NCBI RefSeq assembly: GCF_001999335.1
Contig: NZ_MLHS01000012.1
Coordinates: forward strand, 46,206-110,205
From: Rodentibacter sp. Ppn85
GTDB taxonomy: Bacteria; Pseudomonadota; Gammaproteobacteria; Enterobacterales; Pasteurellaceae
DNA: 64,000 bases
Direction: 5' to 3'
Position 1 is the first letter of the stretch. The number at the start of each line of letters is the position of its first letter. Below, one piece after another: positions 18,925-28,156 of the stretch. A model generated the notes under the pieces. That model made no database searches, had not been told where the DNA came from, and worked only from the letters and a program-made list of their open reading frames with translations. The position numbers were made by a program, and so were the translations under genes.

Positions 18925-19785
18925 ATGCGAAAACATAAACTCGGCATCTATGAAAAAGCCCTGCCAAAAAACATTAGCTGGCAAGATCGTCTGTCTATCG
19001 CTAAAGCCTGTGGCTTTGATTTTGTTGAAATATCTGTTGATGAAACGGACGAACGTTTGGCTCGTTTAGACTGGAGTAAAAAAGAGCGGTTGAAATTAGT
19101 TAAAGCGATCGTCAATACGGGAGTCACTATTCCGTCAATGTGTTTATCGGGACATCGCCGTTTTCCCTTTGGTAGCCGTGATGAAGCCACTCGTCAAAAA
19201 GCCTATGAAATTATGGAAAAAGCGATTCAATTTGCCGTTGATACGGGGATTCGTACTATCCAATTAGCAGGTTACGATGTTTATTATGAAGAACAGGACG
19301 AAGACACCATCGCACGTTTTCAACAGGGCTTAGAATGGGCGGTGGAGTTAGCCGCCAGCAATCAAGTTACGTTGGCGGTTGAAATTATGGATACTCAATT
19401 TATGAGTTCAATTTCCCGTTGGAAAAAATGGGATGATATTATTAAATCGCCTTGGTTTACAGTCTATCCGGATTTAGGTAATCTTTCCGCGTGGAATGAT
19501 AACGTTACCGAAGAATTAAAACTCGGTATTGATAAAATTTCCGCCATTCATTTAAAAGATACTTATAAGGTTACTGAAACCTGTGCCGGTCAATTCCGTG
19601 ATGTACCCTTTGGAGACGGTTGCGTTGATTTTGTCACTTGCTTTAAGACCCTTGCAGAGTTGAATTATCGAGGCGCATTTTTAATTGAAATGTGGACGGA
19701 AAAATCGGATGAACCCGTTACGGAAATTATTAATGCCCGTCGTTGGATCGAACAAAAAATGAAAGAAGGAGGCTTCCAATGTTAG
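18925..19785 (+). CDS. ulaE: L-xylulose-5-phosphate 3-epimerase UlaE
   Basis: Converts L-xylulose 5-phosphate to L-ribulose 5-phosphate. The 286-residue TIM barrel matches E. coli UlaE (284): [55 protein letters not shown] and IHLKDTYKV. Conserved metal-binding Glu/Asp/His residues lie in [15 protein letters not shown] and LIEMW. It overlaps the ulaF start by 7 bases. Confidence 0.96.
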   Translation: MRKHKLGIYEKALPKNISWQDRLSIAKACGFDFVEISVDETDERLARLDWSKKERLKLVKAIVNTGVTIPSMCLSGHRRFPFGSRDEATRQKAYEIMEKAIQFAVDTGIRTIQLAGYDVYYEEQDEDTIARFQQGLEWAVELAASNQVTLAVEIMDTQFMSSISRWKKWDDIIKSPWFTVYPDLGNLSAWNDNVTEELKLGIDKISAIHLKDTYKVTETCAGQFRDVPFGDGCVDFVTCFKTLAELNYRGAFLIEMWTEKSDEPVTEIINARRWIEQKMKEGGFQC

Positions 19786-20474
19786 AAGCATTAAAAGAGA
19801 AAGTATTAAAAGCCAATTTAGCGCTACCAAAACACAATCTTGTTACCTTTACTTGGGGAAATGTGAGTGGAATTGACCGCACTTCTAATCTCGTGGTTAT
19901 CAAACCGTCGGGTGTTGATTATGAAGTAATGACGGCGGAGGATATGGTTGTCGTTGATTTATTTAGCGGAAAAGTGGTAGAGGGCAATAAAAAGCCGTCT
20001 TCCGATACGCCGACACATCTTGAGTTATATCGTCGCTTTAAAGATATCGGCGGCATCGTGCATACTCATTCCCGCCATGCAACTACTTGGGCGCAAGCCG
20101 GAGAAGATTTATTGGCATTAGGTACAACCCACGCCGATTATTTTTACGGAACCATTCCTTGTACCCGTAAAATGACACCAGCTGAAATTCAAGGCGAATA
20201 CGAATTAGAAACGGGGAAAGTGATCGTAGAAACTTTCCAAAAACGACATGTCGATCCGAATCAAGTTCCGGCAGTATTGGTTAATTCTCACGGGCCTTTT
20301 GTGTGGGGAACGGATGCGGATAATGCGGTACATAATGCGGTTGTGTTAGAAGAATTGGCTTATATGAATCTGTTTAGTAAAGTATTAAGACCAAGTTTAG
20401 GCTCAATGCAACAAGAATTATTGGATAAACATTATCTCCGTAAACATGGTAAAAATGCGTATTACGGGCAATGA
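19779..20474 (+). CDS. ulaF: L-ribulose-5-phosphate 4-epimerase UlaF
   Basis: Produces D-xylulose 5-phosphate, which enters the pentose phosphate pathway. The start at 19779 follows a strong AGAAGGAGG and gives [19 protein letters not shown], aligned with E. coli UlaF (228); the product is 231 residues. Class II aldolase motifs include [32 protein letters not shown] with zinc-binding histidines, and [11 protein letters not shown] canonical uptake signal lies within the gene near 19878. Confidence 0.96.
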   Translation: MLEALKEKVLKANLALPKHNLVTFTWGNVSGIDRTSNLVVIKPSGVDYEVMTAEDMVVVDLFSGKVVEGNKKPSSDTPTHLELYRRFKDIGGIVHTHSRHATTWAQAGEDLLALGTTHADYFYGTIPCTRKMTPAEIQGEYELETGKVIVETFQKRHVDPNQVPAVLVNSHGPFVWGTDADNAVHNAVVLEELAYMNLFSKVLRPSLGSMQQELLDKHYLRKHGKNAYYGQ

Positions 20475-20482
20475 TAAGTATC

Positions 20483-20506
20483 AGGCGGTTTTTTAACCGT
20501 CTTTTT
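20483..20506 (+). terminator. Weak terminator after ulaF
   Basis: AGGCGGTT and AACCGTCT form an 8-bp stem with one G-U pair, followed by TTTTT. Only 18 bp remain before ybhA, so ybhA may be read through from the ula operon. Confidence 0.55.
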
Positions 20507-20523
20507 AATCAAAGAGGAATAAA

Positions 20524-21342
20524 ATGAATTATAAAGCTGTTGCTTTTGATCTTGACGGTACATTGTTAAATTCTGAAGGGCGTATTCTGCCGGAAAATAA
20601 ATTGGCAATTCAAGTCGCCATAAATAAAGGGATTAAAGTTTTGTTGGTAACGGGCAGACACCATACGGCGGTAAAACCTTATTATCGTGAATTAGGTTTA
20701 GATACACCGATTATCTGTTGTAACGGAACCTATGTTTATGATGTAGAGACGGATTCCACACCATTTGCTAACCCGCTTTCCAAACAACAAGCCCAATTAA
20801 TTTATGATGTCGCGGAAAAACATCATTGCAATCTATTGATGTATTCCCGAGATTCAATGAATTATGCACAACTTAATCCTCACATGGAAAAATTTCTTAA
20901 ATGGGTGGAAAGTTGTTCACCGGAGGTTCGCCCCGATGTACGTAAAGTGGAAAGTATTCAGGATGTGATTGACAACCATTACCCAATTTGGAAGTGTGTG
21001 ATTAGTGCAGAAAATAAAGATATTATGAATAATGTGGTTAATGAACTGCCAACTTCGCAATTTAGTTGCGAATGGTCTTGGGTGGATCGCGTTGATATTG
21101 CCAATGCTGGTAATACAAAAGGCAGCAGACTACTTGCGTTATTAAAAGAGTGGAATATTGATCCGCAGGAAGTCATTGCATTTGGCGACAATCATAATGA
21201 TATCAGTATGTTAAGTGCGGTCGGTTTAGGCGTCGCAATGGGCAATGCCGAAGAGGAAGTGAAATCACAGGCAAAACAGGTCACGACATCAAATAATGAG
21301 AGCGGTATTGCACAAATATTAAAAGATGTTTTATCACTATAA
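20524..21342 (+). CDS. ybhA: HAD-IIB (Cof-type) phosphatase, YbhA-like pyridoxal phosphatase
   Basis: A 272-residue haloacid dehalogenase phosphatase. Motif I is AFDLDGTLLN, motif II is LLVTGRHHTA, motif III includes the lysine of NTKGSRL, and motif IV is IAFGDNHNDISML. LDTPIICCNGTYVYD and the Cof-type cap match E. coli YbhA (272 residues), which dephosphorylates pyridoxal phosphate and some sugar phosphates. Its position after ulaF suggests a possible sugar-phosphate role, but this is inference. Confidence 0.85.
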   Translation: MNYKAVAFDLDGTLLNSEGRILPENKLAIQVAINKGIKVLLVTGRHHTAVKPYYRELGLDTPIICCNGTYVYDVETDSTPFANPLSKQQAQLIYDVAEKHHCNLLMYSRDSMNYAQLNPHMEKFLKWVESCSPEVRPDVRKVESIQDVIDNHYPIWKCVISAENKDIMNNVVNELPTSQFSCEWSWVDRVDIANAGNTKGSRLLALLKEWNIDPQEVIAFGDNHNDISMLSAVGLGVAMGNAEEEVKSQAKQVTTSNNESGIAQILKDVLSL

Positions 21343-21397
21343 TTTTTAGTTTTAAATTCTGTTATAAAGACGAATCATAATTCTGATAACTGTAATT

Positions 21398-21446
21398 GAA
21401 AAACCAACCGCACTTTGATTTGCTGCAAAAGTGCGGTTGGTTTTTT
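21398..21446. terminator. Bidirectional terminator from an inverted uptake-signal pair, ybhA/torZ
   Basis: AAAACCAACCGCACTTT pairs with AAAGTGCGGTTGGTTTT (17 bp) around an 11-nt loop, with T-runs on both sides. The flanking genes converge. Confidence 0.85.
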
Positions 21447-21454
21447 CTGTTGTT

Positions 21455-23935
21455 TTATACCGAGTGTTTAGGTTGTTTAAACACCGTCACCTCTGGTACT
21501 ACGCCCGTATATTTTTCTACTTGTACAATACAAGTATTCGGCGAGTTGCCTTGTGCTAATTTAGACGTACCTTCATCACGGGTAAGCACGTTCGGACTGC
21601 CATTTTTACATAGCGGTCTTTCGCTCTCACCCGGATCGAGAGGGTCATACCACGCTCCTTCGTGTAATCCGAGCGTGCCTTTAATAATACCTTCGGTAAC
21701 AACCGCTCCCGCTAATACTTGACCGCGAGCATTATGGATACGGACTATATCCCCATTAGCGATACCGCGCGGTTTGGCATCTTCAGGATGAATCAATACC
21801 GGTTCACGATCATTAACCGCATATTTTTGGCGCAATGAAGTATGAGCCAATTGGCTATGTAAACGATAGTAGGCATGAGGGGTTACTAGAGCAAGAGGAT
21901 ATTCTTCAGTGCTATTACCGGCAAATTCCTCCGGTTCCATCCAACTCGGATGACCTTTACAATCATCATAATTCATCTTCGCAACAACATCAGAGTAAAT
22001 CTCAATTTTGCCCGATGGTGTTCCAAGCGGATTCAGTAACGGATCTTCACGGAATTCCGCATACCGTACCCATTTTTTTGCCGCCTCGTTTGCTTCAAAC
22101 ATTAACGGTTTGTTTTCTTCCCAGAATCGTTCAAAACGAGGCATAGCAACACGATTATTACGTGCTGCGGTGAAGGCGGTTTTATAGAAATCCTCCAGCC
22201 ATTCCATTTCAGTTTTACCTTCAGTAAATTCCTCTTCTTTCCCTGCGCGCTTAGCGAGTTCTGCAAAAATATCGAAGTCGTTTTTCGCTTCAAATTGTGG
22301 TTTTACAACTTGTTTCATCGGGTAAATTGATAGCATGGAATAGTCACCGCCCATCGTTAAATCGTTACGTTCGTAACTTGTAGTTGCCGGCAAAACAATA
22401 TCCGCCATACGGGCTGTCGGCGTCCAATTTACCTCATTAACGATGACAGTTTCCGGTTTTTGGAAAGCTTTTACTAATAAATTAGTATTTTGATGTTGGG
22501 TGAATGGATTGCCTCCGGCCCAATATACGACTTTAATCTCCGGATAGGTAATTTTTGTCCCGTTGTAATCAATGGTTTTTCCCGGATTGAGCAAGGCATC
22601 TGCAATACGTGCCACAGGGAAAGAAAATTTTGCCGCATCATCCAGCCATGTTTTCTCGCCCGTTCCACCTGCCGGGGTTGCACTGATTGAACCAATAGTG
22701 CCGCCTGTAGCTGTTGGTACGCCACCGTTTGCATAGTGATAGCTAAAACCAAAACCGCCGCCCGGTAAGCCGATTTGACCAAGCATTGAAGCAAGGGTAA
22801 CCAACATCCAGTGGGATTGTTCTCCGTGACGTTGACGCTGTATTCCCCATCCGCCCATTAACATGGTACGTTTGGTGACAAAATCATTTGCTAATTGTTT
22901 AATAATTTCCACCGGTACACCACAGATTTTGCTTGCCCATTCCGCAGTTTTAGGTTGGCCATCTGTTTTACCGAGTAGATAATCTTCAAATTTGCCGTAA
23001 CCTGTTGTGTATTTTTTTAAGAATGCTTTATCGTGTTTATTTTCGCTTACCAATGTATGAGCGATCCCTAGCATTAACGGCACATCAGTTGCGGTATTCA
23101 CAGGAACCCATTCTGCGCCGAGCATTTGGCAAGTTTCACTTTTTATCGGATCGATACAGATAATACGTTTACCTGTGGCTTGGAATTTTTTGAAATATTC
23201 AATTCCTTTCTGATCTGAAGACATCCAAGCAATACGTAACGTTGTGAGTGGATTAGCTCCCCAAAGCACAATAATATCACTGCTTTCAAGTAATACTTCC
23301 CAACTGGTTTGTTGTTCATAGACTTCAATGGTGCCAAGTACATGCGGCATAATCACTTGTGCCGCACCGGTAGAGTAGTCGCCTTTATAACCTACAAAGC
23401 CACCGGTAATATTCATATAACGTTGTAACAGCGTACGGGAGGCATGAAGTGCGCCGCTACTAAACCAACCGTAGGAACCGGCATAAATCGCACTTGCGCC
23501 ATGTTGTTGGCGCACTTTATGGAGTTGATTATGCACAAGATCGAGTGCCTGCTCCCAAGAAACCCGAACCCATTCGTCACGTCCGCGCATCGTCGTATCA
23601 CTGTTTCCCGGATTTTCTAAATAGCCTTTGCGTACCATTGGGTATTTCACTCGGGTCTCGCTATAAAGTTGATCTGCGACCACGGTTTGTAATTCATTAG
23701 GAATAGCGGGTTCAATTGCCGCCCCGGATTTTACCGCTTTGCCGTCTTGCACTACTACGCCAATCGGCCCCCAGTGTGCGGCGGTGACAACAGTTTTTAA
23801 TTCAGGTTCTCCTGCGAGCGCACTTTTAGACAGCACCGCACCGACCATACCACTAGAAAGCGATGCACTTGCTACGCCAAGGGATGTGTTTTTTAAGAAG
23901 TCACGGCGTTTTTGATTGATATTATTCTTTTTCAT
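21455..23935 (-). CDS. torZ: Periplasmic molybdopterin S-/N-oxide reductase (TorZ/MtsZ/BisC-like)
   Basis: An 826-residue molybdoenzyme of the DMSO reductase family. The Tat signal QKRRDFLKNTSLG is followed by an export region ending near ALAGE. GSYGWFSSGALH and KGDYSTGAAQ are typical of the TorA/BisC branch; S188 should ligate molybdenum. Cofactor-binding stretches include LWGANPLTT, MGGWGIQRQRHGEQ and VNEVNWTPTARMADIVLP. The H. influenzae counterpart (MtsZ) reduces methionine and biotin sulfoxides and N-oxides, so the substrate may be an S-oxide rather than TMAO. It is downstream of and co-directional with its pentahaem cytochrome partner (30-bp gap). Confidence 0.92.
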   Translation of the reverse strand: MKKNNINQKRRDFLKNTSLGVASASLSSGMVGAVLSKSALAGEPELKTVVTAAHWGPIGVVVQDGKAVKSGAAIEPAIPNELQTVVADQLYSETRVKYPMVRKGYLENPGNSDTTMRGRDEWVRVSWEQALDLVHNQLHKVRQQHGASAIYAGSYGWFSSGALHASRTLLQRYMNITGGFVGYKGDYSTGAAQVIMPHVLGTIEVYEQQTSWEVLLESSDIIVLWGANPLTTLRIAWMSSDQKGIEYFKKFQATGKRIICIDPIKSETCQMLGAEWVPVNTATDVPLMLGIAHTLVSENKHDKAFLKKYTTGYGKFEDYLLGKTDGQPKTAEWASKICGVPVEIIKQLANDFVTKRTMLMGGWGIQRQRHGEQSHWMLVTLASMLGQIGLPGGGFGFSYHYANGGVPTATGGTIGSISATPAGGTGEKTWLDDAAKFSFPVARIADALLNPGKTIDYNGTKITYPEIKVVYWAGGNPFTQHQNTNLLVKAFQKPETVIVNEVNWTPTARMADIVLPATTSYERNDLTMGGDYSMLSIYPMKQVVKPQFEAKNDFDIFAELAKRAGKEEEFTEGKTEMEWLEDFYKTAFTAARNNRVAMPRFERFWEENKPLMFEANEAAKKWVRYAEFREDPLLNPLGTPSGKIEIYSDVVAKMNYDDCKGHPSWMEPEEFAGNSTEEYPLALVTPHAYYRLHSQLAHTSLRQKYAVNDREPVLIHPEDAKPRGIANGDIVRIHNARGQVLAGAVVTEGIIKGTLGLHEGAWYDPLDPGESERPLCKNGSPNVLTRDEGTSKLAQGNSPNTCIVQVEKYTGVVPEVTVFKQPKHSV

Positions 23936-23965
23936 TTCAACCTCGTTTTCAATATTAGAAGTGAA

Positions 23966-25063
23966 TTATTTCGCAGCCATATCTTTGGCGCTACGTTGTA
24001 GATAAATCGTTAAAGCACGTACTTCATCTTTATTCATAGAAGTCCGATCCTTCATAGAGTTCACCACACCAATCCATTGGTTTGCCGTATAGTGATCGGC
24101 ACTAATTGCTGCGTGGCAACTACTACAATTTGCTTGATTTAACTGGTTACCGTATTGATTAAGTGCGGTTAAATCCGACGACATTTTTTCTTTTGGTACA
24201 GAAACAATAAGGCTTACTTCTTTCCAATCGGAATCGGTTACTTCATCATGTTTGGTTTGCAAGATTTTCATACCTTTGCGCGCTTCTTCATCAACTAATG
24301 CTACGGTAATGCGTTTACCTAATTCTAGATAAATCACAGAATCTGCGCCAACTTGTTGCCAGCCGTGTAAGGTACCCTGTAATTGCTCGCCTTTTGCTTG
24401 CCAGTTCGTTATTTCCGCATAAGGCATTAGTCGAATATCACCACCTTGTTCACCTTGTACAGAAGTCATTTCCGCTGCATAAATAGATGAATCTTGAGTG
24501 ATGTTTCCACCTAAAGTGGTTGCCGATTGTTTTCCTTCGTCACCGTGAGTTTCAGGTAAGAAATGTACGATACCTTTGTGGCAATCAATACAGGTTTGTC
24601 CATTGGTTTTTGCGATATTGTGGGTTTCTTTGGCTAATTTTGCCTGCGCGGAAAGTTCCATTGCATCAAAACTGTGGCAGCTACGGCAGGTTTCGGAATC
24701 CGTTGATTTCATCTCATCCCATACGCGTTGTGCCATTTCTGCTCGGTGTGCTTCATATTTCTGTTTAGAATCCAGCTTGCCTTGCAATTCATACCACACA
24801 TCTTTCAGTGCGATAAATTTCGCTTTTACATAATGCCAGCCTTCTTGCGGGACATGGCAATCGGAACATTCTGCACGAATACCTTTTGCATTGGCAAAGT
24901 GGGTTGAACCCTCCCATTCTTGTTGCGGATGAGTCATTGAATGGCAATTAACACAAAATTCCGGTGAGCTGGTTTTATGCATAATTGTTTGTGTTCCCCA
25001 CAACGCCACCGCCCCTATGCCGATGAAGCTGAGTGCGGTCAGAATTTTGGTTTTTTTTGACAT
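23966..25063 (-). CDS. torY: Pentahaem c-type cytochrome TorY/MtsY
   Basis: This NapC/NirT-family membrane-anchored cytochrome carries electrons from quinol to the molybdoenzyme encoded next. The 365-residue protein has one N-terminal membrane anchor (ILTALSFIGIGAVALWG) and five CxxCH haem motifs: CVNCH (37), CSDCH (66), CRSCH (126), CIDCH (158), and CSSCH near residue 317 in the C-terminal domain typical of TorC/TorY. Haem attachment will need the Ccm system, which is not in this window. Confidence 0.94.
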   Translation of the reverse strand: MSKKTKILTALSFIGIGAVALWGTQTIMHKTSSPEFCVNCHSMTHPQQEWEGSTHFANAKGIRAECSDCHVPQEGWHYVKAKFIALKDVWYELQGKLDSKQKYEAHRAEMAQRVWDEMKSTDSETCRSCHSFDAMELSAQAKLAKETHNIAKTNGQTCIDCHKGIVHFLPETHGDEGKQSATTLGGNITQDSSIYAAEMTSVQGEQGGDIRLMPYAEITNWQAKGEQLQGTLHGWQQVGADSVIYLELGKRITVALVDEEARKGMKILQTKHDEVTDSDWKEVSLIVSVPKEKMSSDLTALNQYGNQLNQANCSSCHAAISADHYTANQWIGVVNSMKDRTSMNKDEVRALTIYLQRSAKDMAAK

Positions 25064-25152
25064 TGATGTACTCCAACTTAGTAAAAAAATAATAAAAGAA
25101 TAAATAACTATTAATAGTTAACGGTATTTTAAAGAAATTAAGTTAATGAGTG

Positions 25153-25166
25153 ATGATCTAAGTCAA
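25153..25166. promoter_or_regulatory. FNR-like box upstream of torYZ
   Basis: ATGATCTAAGTCAA matches TTGATNNNNATCAA at 8 of 10 informative bases and lies about 90 bp before the torY start. It fits anaerobic activation of an S-/N-oxide respiratory operon, though the match is imperfect. Confidence 0.5.
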
Positions 25167-25245
25167 GGAATTGGAATATAAGAGGATTTTTAAGAGTTTT
25201 TATGCTAAATCATTGTATAGTGATTTTTATAATGGCTGTGTATAA

Positions 25246-25287
25246 AAAAGTGCGGTCAAAAATGTAAGAGATTTTGACCGCACTTTA
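25246..25287 (-). terminator. Terminator of the pot operon from an inverted uptake-signal pair
   Basis: AAAGTGCGGTCAAAA and TTTTGACCGCACTTT form a 15-bp stem downstream of potD. Both arms are full uptake signals. Confidence 0.85.
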
Positions 25288-25309
25288 AAAGTGTGTGAAT
25301 TAGACGGGA

Positions 25310-26392
25310 TTATTTTGCCGCTTTTAATTCTTGATAATATTGTTCGTAGTATTGAATCGCATCACCTACATCATCCTGCCAGTGGCTATTTTTTAATATT
25401 TCAGCTGTTGGATAGATTGACGGATCTTCAGTAATTTCTTTTGGTAATACTTTTTTCGCTTCAACGTTAGCTGTAGGGTAACCAATCGCAAGAGTTAATT
25501 TTTCAGCCGCTTTTGCACCTAACATATAGTTGATAAGTTTATGTGCACCATCCGGGTTTTTTGAGGTTGCCGGAATCGCTAAAGTATCAACCCAAAGAAC
25601 AGGGCCTTCTTTCGGAAATACCATATCTAATGGTGCTTGTTCTTTTTTGGCGATACGCACGGAACCATTCCACAACTGGCCGACTTCGACTTCACCGGAG
25701 ATGAAAGAGTTAGCCGGGTTATCAGAATTGAAAGAAAGAACATTTGGACGTAATTTCAACAATTCTTCATAGGCTTGTTTGATGATGGCAGGATCTTGAG
25801 TGTTCGGGTCTTGACCGATTTTTAACAATGCGATGTTAAATACTTCACGGGCATCATCTAATAATTGTACTTTATTGGCAAATTCAGGTTTCCATAAATC
25901 ACCCCAAGAGGTGAAATTTGAACCCTTGTAAGTATTAGTGTTGAACGCAATACCCGGCGCACCCAATAATTGAGGAAGCGAGTATTTGTTTCCTTTGTCG
26001 TAAGGTTTGTCGAGCCAATCAGGATCTAATTCTTTAATTACAGGCAATTTACTGTGATCAAGTTCTTTTAACATTCCTTCACGTGCCATTTTTGACACAA
26101 AGTAGTTAGAAGGTGCGATAACGTCATAACCGCCGGCTGCGCCTTGGGTTTTGAGTTTTGCATACATGGTTTCGTTTGATTCAAGACTTGAAACGATAAC
26201 TTTAATGCCGGTTTCCTTGGTAAAATCATCCAATAGACCATCCGGAACATATTCGGTCCAAGTATATAAGTACACAGTATCATTAGCAGTAGCCGGTGCG
26301 TTTGCATTTTCAGACTTGCTTTCTTTATCATTACAAGCCGTTAAGGTTGCAGCCACCAAACCGGCGGTGATTAAACCTGCAAATTTTTTCAT
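25310..26392 (-). CDS. potD: Spermidine/putrescine ABC transporter substrate-binding lipoprotein PotD
   Basis: Binds polyamines in the periplasm and delivers them to PotBC. Starting at 26392 (MKKFAGLITAGLVAATLTAC) gives a 360-residue precursor with lipobox LTAC at C19; the frame is open 13 codons further upstream without a signal sequence. Polyamine-binding landmarks include LYTWTEYVPDGLLDDF, SSLESNETMYAKLK, APSNYFVSKMAREG, LWNGSVRIA and LWVDTLAIPATSKN. It is last in potABCD, separated from potC by two hairpins. Confidence 0.95.
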   Translation of the reverse strand: MKKFAGLITAGLVAATLTACNDKESKSENANAPATANDTVYLYTWTEYVPDGLLDDFTKETGIKVIVSSLESNETMYAKLKTQGAAGGYDVIAPSNYFVSKMAREGMLKELDHSKLPVIKELDPDWLDKPYDKGNKYSLPQLLGAPGIAFNTNTYKGSNFTSWGDLWKPEFANKVQLLDDAREVFNIALLKIGQDPNTQDPAIIKQAYEELLKLRPNVLSFNSDNPANSFISGEVEVGQLWNGSVRIAKKEQAPLDMVFPKEGPVLWVDTLAIPATSKNPDGAHKLINYMLGAKAAEKLTLAIGYPTANVEAKKVLPKEITEDPSIYPTAEILKNSHWQDDVGDAIQYYEQYYQELKAAK

Positions 26393-26427
26393 TTTTGTTT
26401 GTTCTCCGTAAAAGAGGGGTAAAAAAA

Positions 26428-26482
26428 CCACCTACAGGAATTGTAGGTATAAAAAAACGCCTTGATTGTGCGTCAAGGCGTA
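26428..26482 (-). terminator. Two hairpins between potC and potD, one a Rho-independent terminator
   Basis: On the minus strand ACGCCTTGA and TCAAGGCGT (26457-26481) form a 9-bp stem followed by seven T residues. A second hairpin, CCTACA with TGTAGG (26431-26447), follows before the potD Shine-Dalgarno. The pair probably limits read-through into potD or protects a processed end, setting the ratio of binding protein to permease. Confidence 0.7.
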
Positions 26483-26525
26483 TTCTATTTGATATTAAAA
26501 GGTTTGTGAAACCTTTTATTATGTC

Positions 26526-27296
26526 TTAGTAATTATTTTTACGCGTAATGATCTGGCTTAAAATTACCAGTGCTAATGAAAGCACAATCATGATGGTTGC
26601 CAGTGCATTGACTTCAGGTGTTACGCCGGTTTTTACCAGAGAGAAGATACGTAACGGTAAAATTTCATAGCTGACACCACTTACAAATGAGGAAACAACA
26701 ACATCATCCAGTGATATGGTGAAACTTAATAGCCAACCTGAAATGATAGCAGGTAAGGCAAGCGGAATAATGATTTTGCGTAAAATCGTCACTTCGCTTG
26801 CCCCCAGGTCTTTTGCCGCCTCCAACATTTTGGAGTCAAATCCGTTTAAGCGGGAGAAAATTGTTACGGTAACATAAGGTAAACAGAAGGTAACGTGTGC
26901 CAAGAGTAATGACCAAAAACCCAATGAAATCCCTACAACCATAAATAATGCCAACAAAGACACTGCCATAACGATATCAGGCGACATCATCACAATAAAT
27001 AACATACCGCTCACCGCTTGTTTACCGCGGAAACGATAACGATACAATGCGATTGCGGTTAAGCCGCCCACAACGGTTGCTAAGGTAGCGGCAAAAAATG
27101 CGATAGTTACCGAATGGATAGCGGCTTGAATTAAGGTATCGTTATTGAATAAACGCTCGTACCAGTTCCAACTAAATCCTTTCCAACTCAAACCGTAACG
27201 GTCGGCATTGAAAGAATTGGTCACCAAAATGATGATTGGGATATACAAATAAGCGTATACCACAAACATGAAGATATTGCGTAGTAAACGGCTCAT
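26526..27296 (-). CDS. potC: Spermidine/putrescine ABC transporter permease PotC
   Basis: A 256-residue inner-membrane permease with about six transmembrane helices, beginning [20 protein letters not shown]. The ABC-coupling EAA loop is [24 protein letters not shown]. It forms the channel with PotB. Its ATG overlaps the potB stop in TAATG, so translation is probably coupled. Confidence 0.96.
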   Translation of the reverse strand: MSRLLRNIFMFVVYAYLYIPIIILVTNSFNADRYGLSWKGFSWNWYERLFNNDTLIQAAIHSVTIAFFAATLATVVGGLTAIALYRYRFRGKQAVSGMLFIVMMSPDIVMAVSLLALFMVVGISLGFWSLLLAHVTFCLPYVTVTIFSRLNGFDSKMLEAAKDLGASEVTILRKIIIPLALPAIISGWLLSFTISLDDVVVSSFVSGVSYEILPLRIFSLVKTGVTPEVNALATIMIVLSLALVILSQIITRKNNY

Positions 27297-28156
27297 TATT
27301 CCAACTCCACTTTTTTGTTTAGTAGTTTATTTGCACGATAATAAACGAAGATAAGCAATGCCATCAAAATCGTTAAACCGATACTAATTGCAGAACCGAA
27401 CGGCCAGTTACGGGAAATCAAGAATTCGCTCTTAATTACGTTCCCTACTAACAAGACTTTCGCTCCGCCTAATAAATCCGCTACATAGAACATTCCCATC
27501 GCCGGTAATAGCACTAATAAACAACCGGCAACAATACCCGGCATGGTTAATGGTAAAATTACGTGGAAGAAACGTTGGAATGCGTTTGCGCCTAAGTCTT
27601 TTGCCGCTTCCAGTAAACGTCCGTCTAATTTTTCAATTGCAGAGTAGAGCGGGAGAATCATAAACGGTAGAAGCAAATAAACTAAACCGATGATAACTGC
27701 AACTTCCGTATTCAAAATACGAATCGGCTCACTCAAAATTCCCATTTCCATTAACATGGTATTCAGTACGCCTTTCACACCGAGGAAGATTTTCATTCCA
27801 TAAATACGGATCAGTGAATTTGTCCAAAATGGTAACACCACAAGAAACAATAAGAGCGGTCGGTATTTCGGGTGAATTTTGCTGACCATAAAGGCGAACG
27901 GATAGCCAATCAGTAAGCAAATAATCGTTGCAATGCCGGACATATACAAGGAATTCCACACCACCTGTGCATAAAGCGGGTTAAACAGGTTGATGTAGTT
28001 ATCAAAGTTAAACGGCAAAGCGTAGAAGTTGCTACCGTCTCGGGTTAAAAAACTTACCGCTAACACCAATAGGTTTGGAATCAGCACAAAGAAGATTAGC
28101 CACGCGAAGATAATTGCAACAGTAATTTTCTGAAATTTGTTATTAATTATCTTCAT
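27296..28156 (-). CDS. potB: Spermidine/putrescine ABC transporter permease PotB
   Basis: A 286-residue permease. I chose the ATG at 28156 ([17 protein letters not shown]), which overlaps the end of potA by 14 bases; the open frame continues 15 codons upstream within potA without similarity. Six predicted membrane helices and the EAA loop [25 protein letters not shown] are visible. It pairs with PotC. Confidence 0.95.
   Translation of the reverse strand: MKIINNKFQKITVAIIFAWLIFFVLIPNLLVLAVSFLTRDGSNFYALPFNFDNYINLFNPLYAQVVWNSLYMSGIATIICLLIGYPFAFMVSKIHPKYRPLLLFLVVLPFWTNSLIRIYGMKIFLGVKGVLNTMLMEMGILSEPIRILNTEVAVIIGLVYLLLPFMILPLYSAIEKLDGRLLEAAKDLGANAFQRFFHVILPLTMPGIVAGCLLVLLPAMGMFYVADLLGGAKVLLVGNVIKSEFLISRNWPFGSAISIGLTILMALLIFVYYRANKLLNKKVELE

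Noticed and set aside
21396..22293. Plus-strand open frames opposite torZ
   Set aside because: They are complements of a strongly conserved gene and show no domain of their own.
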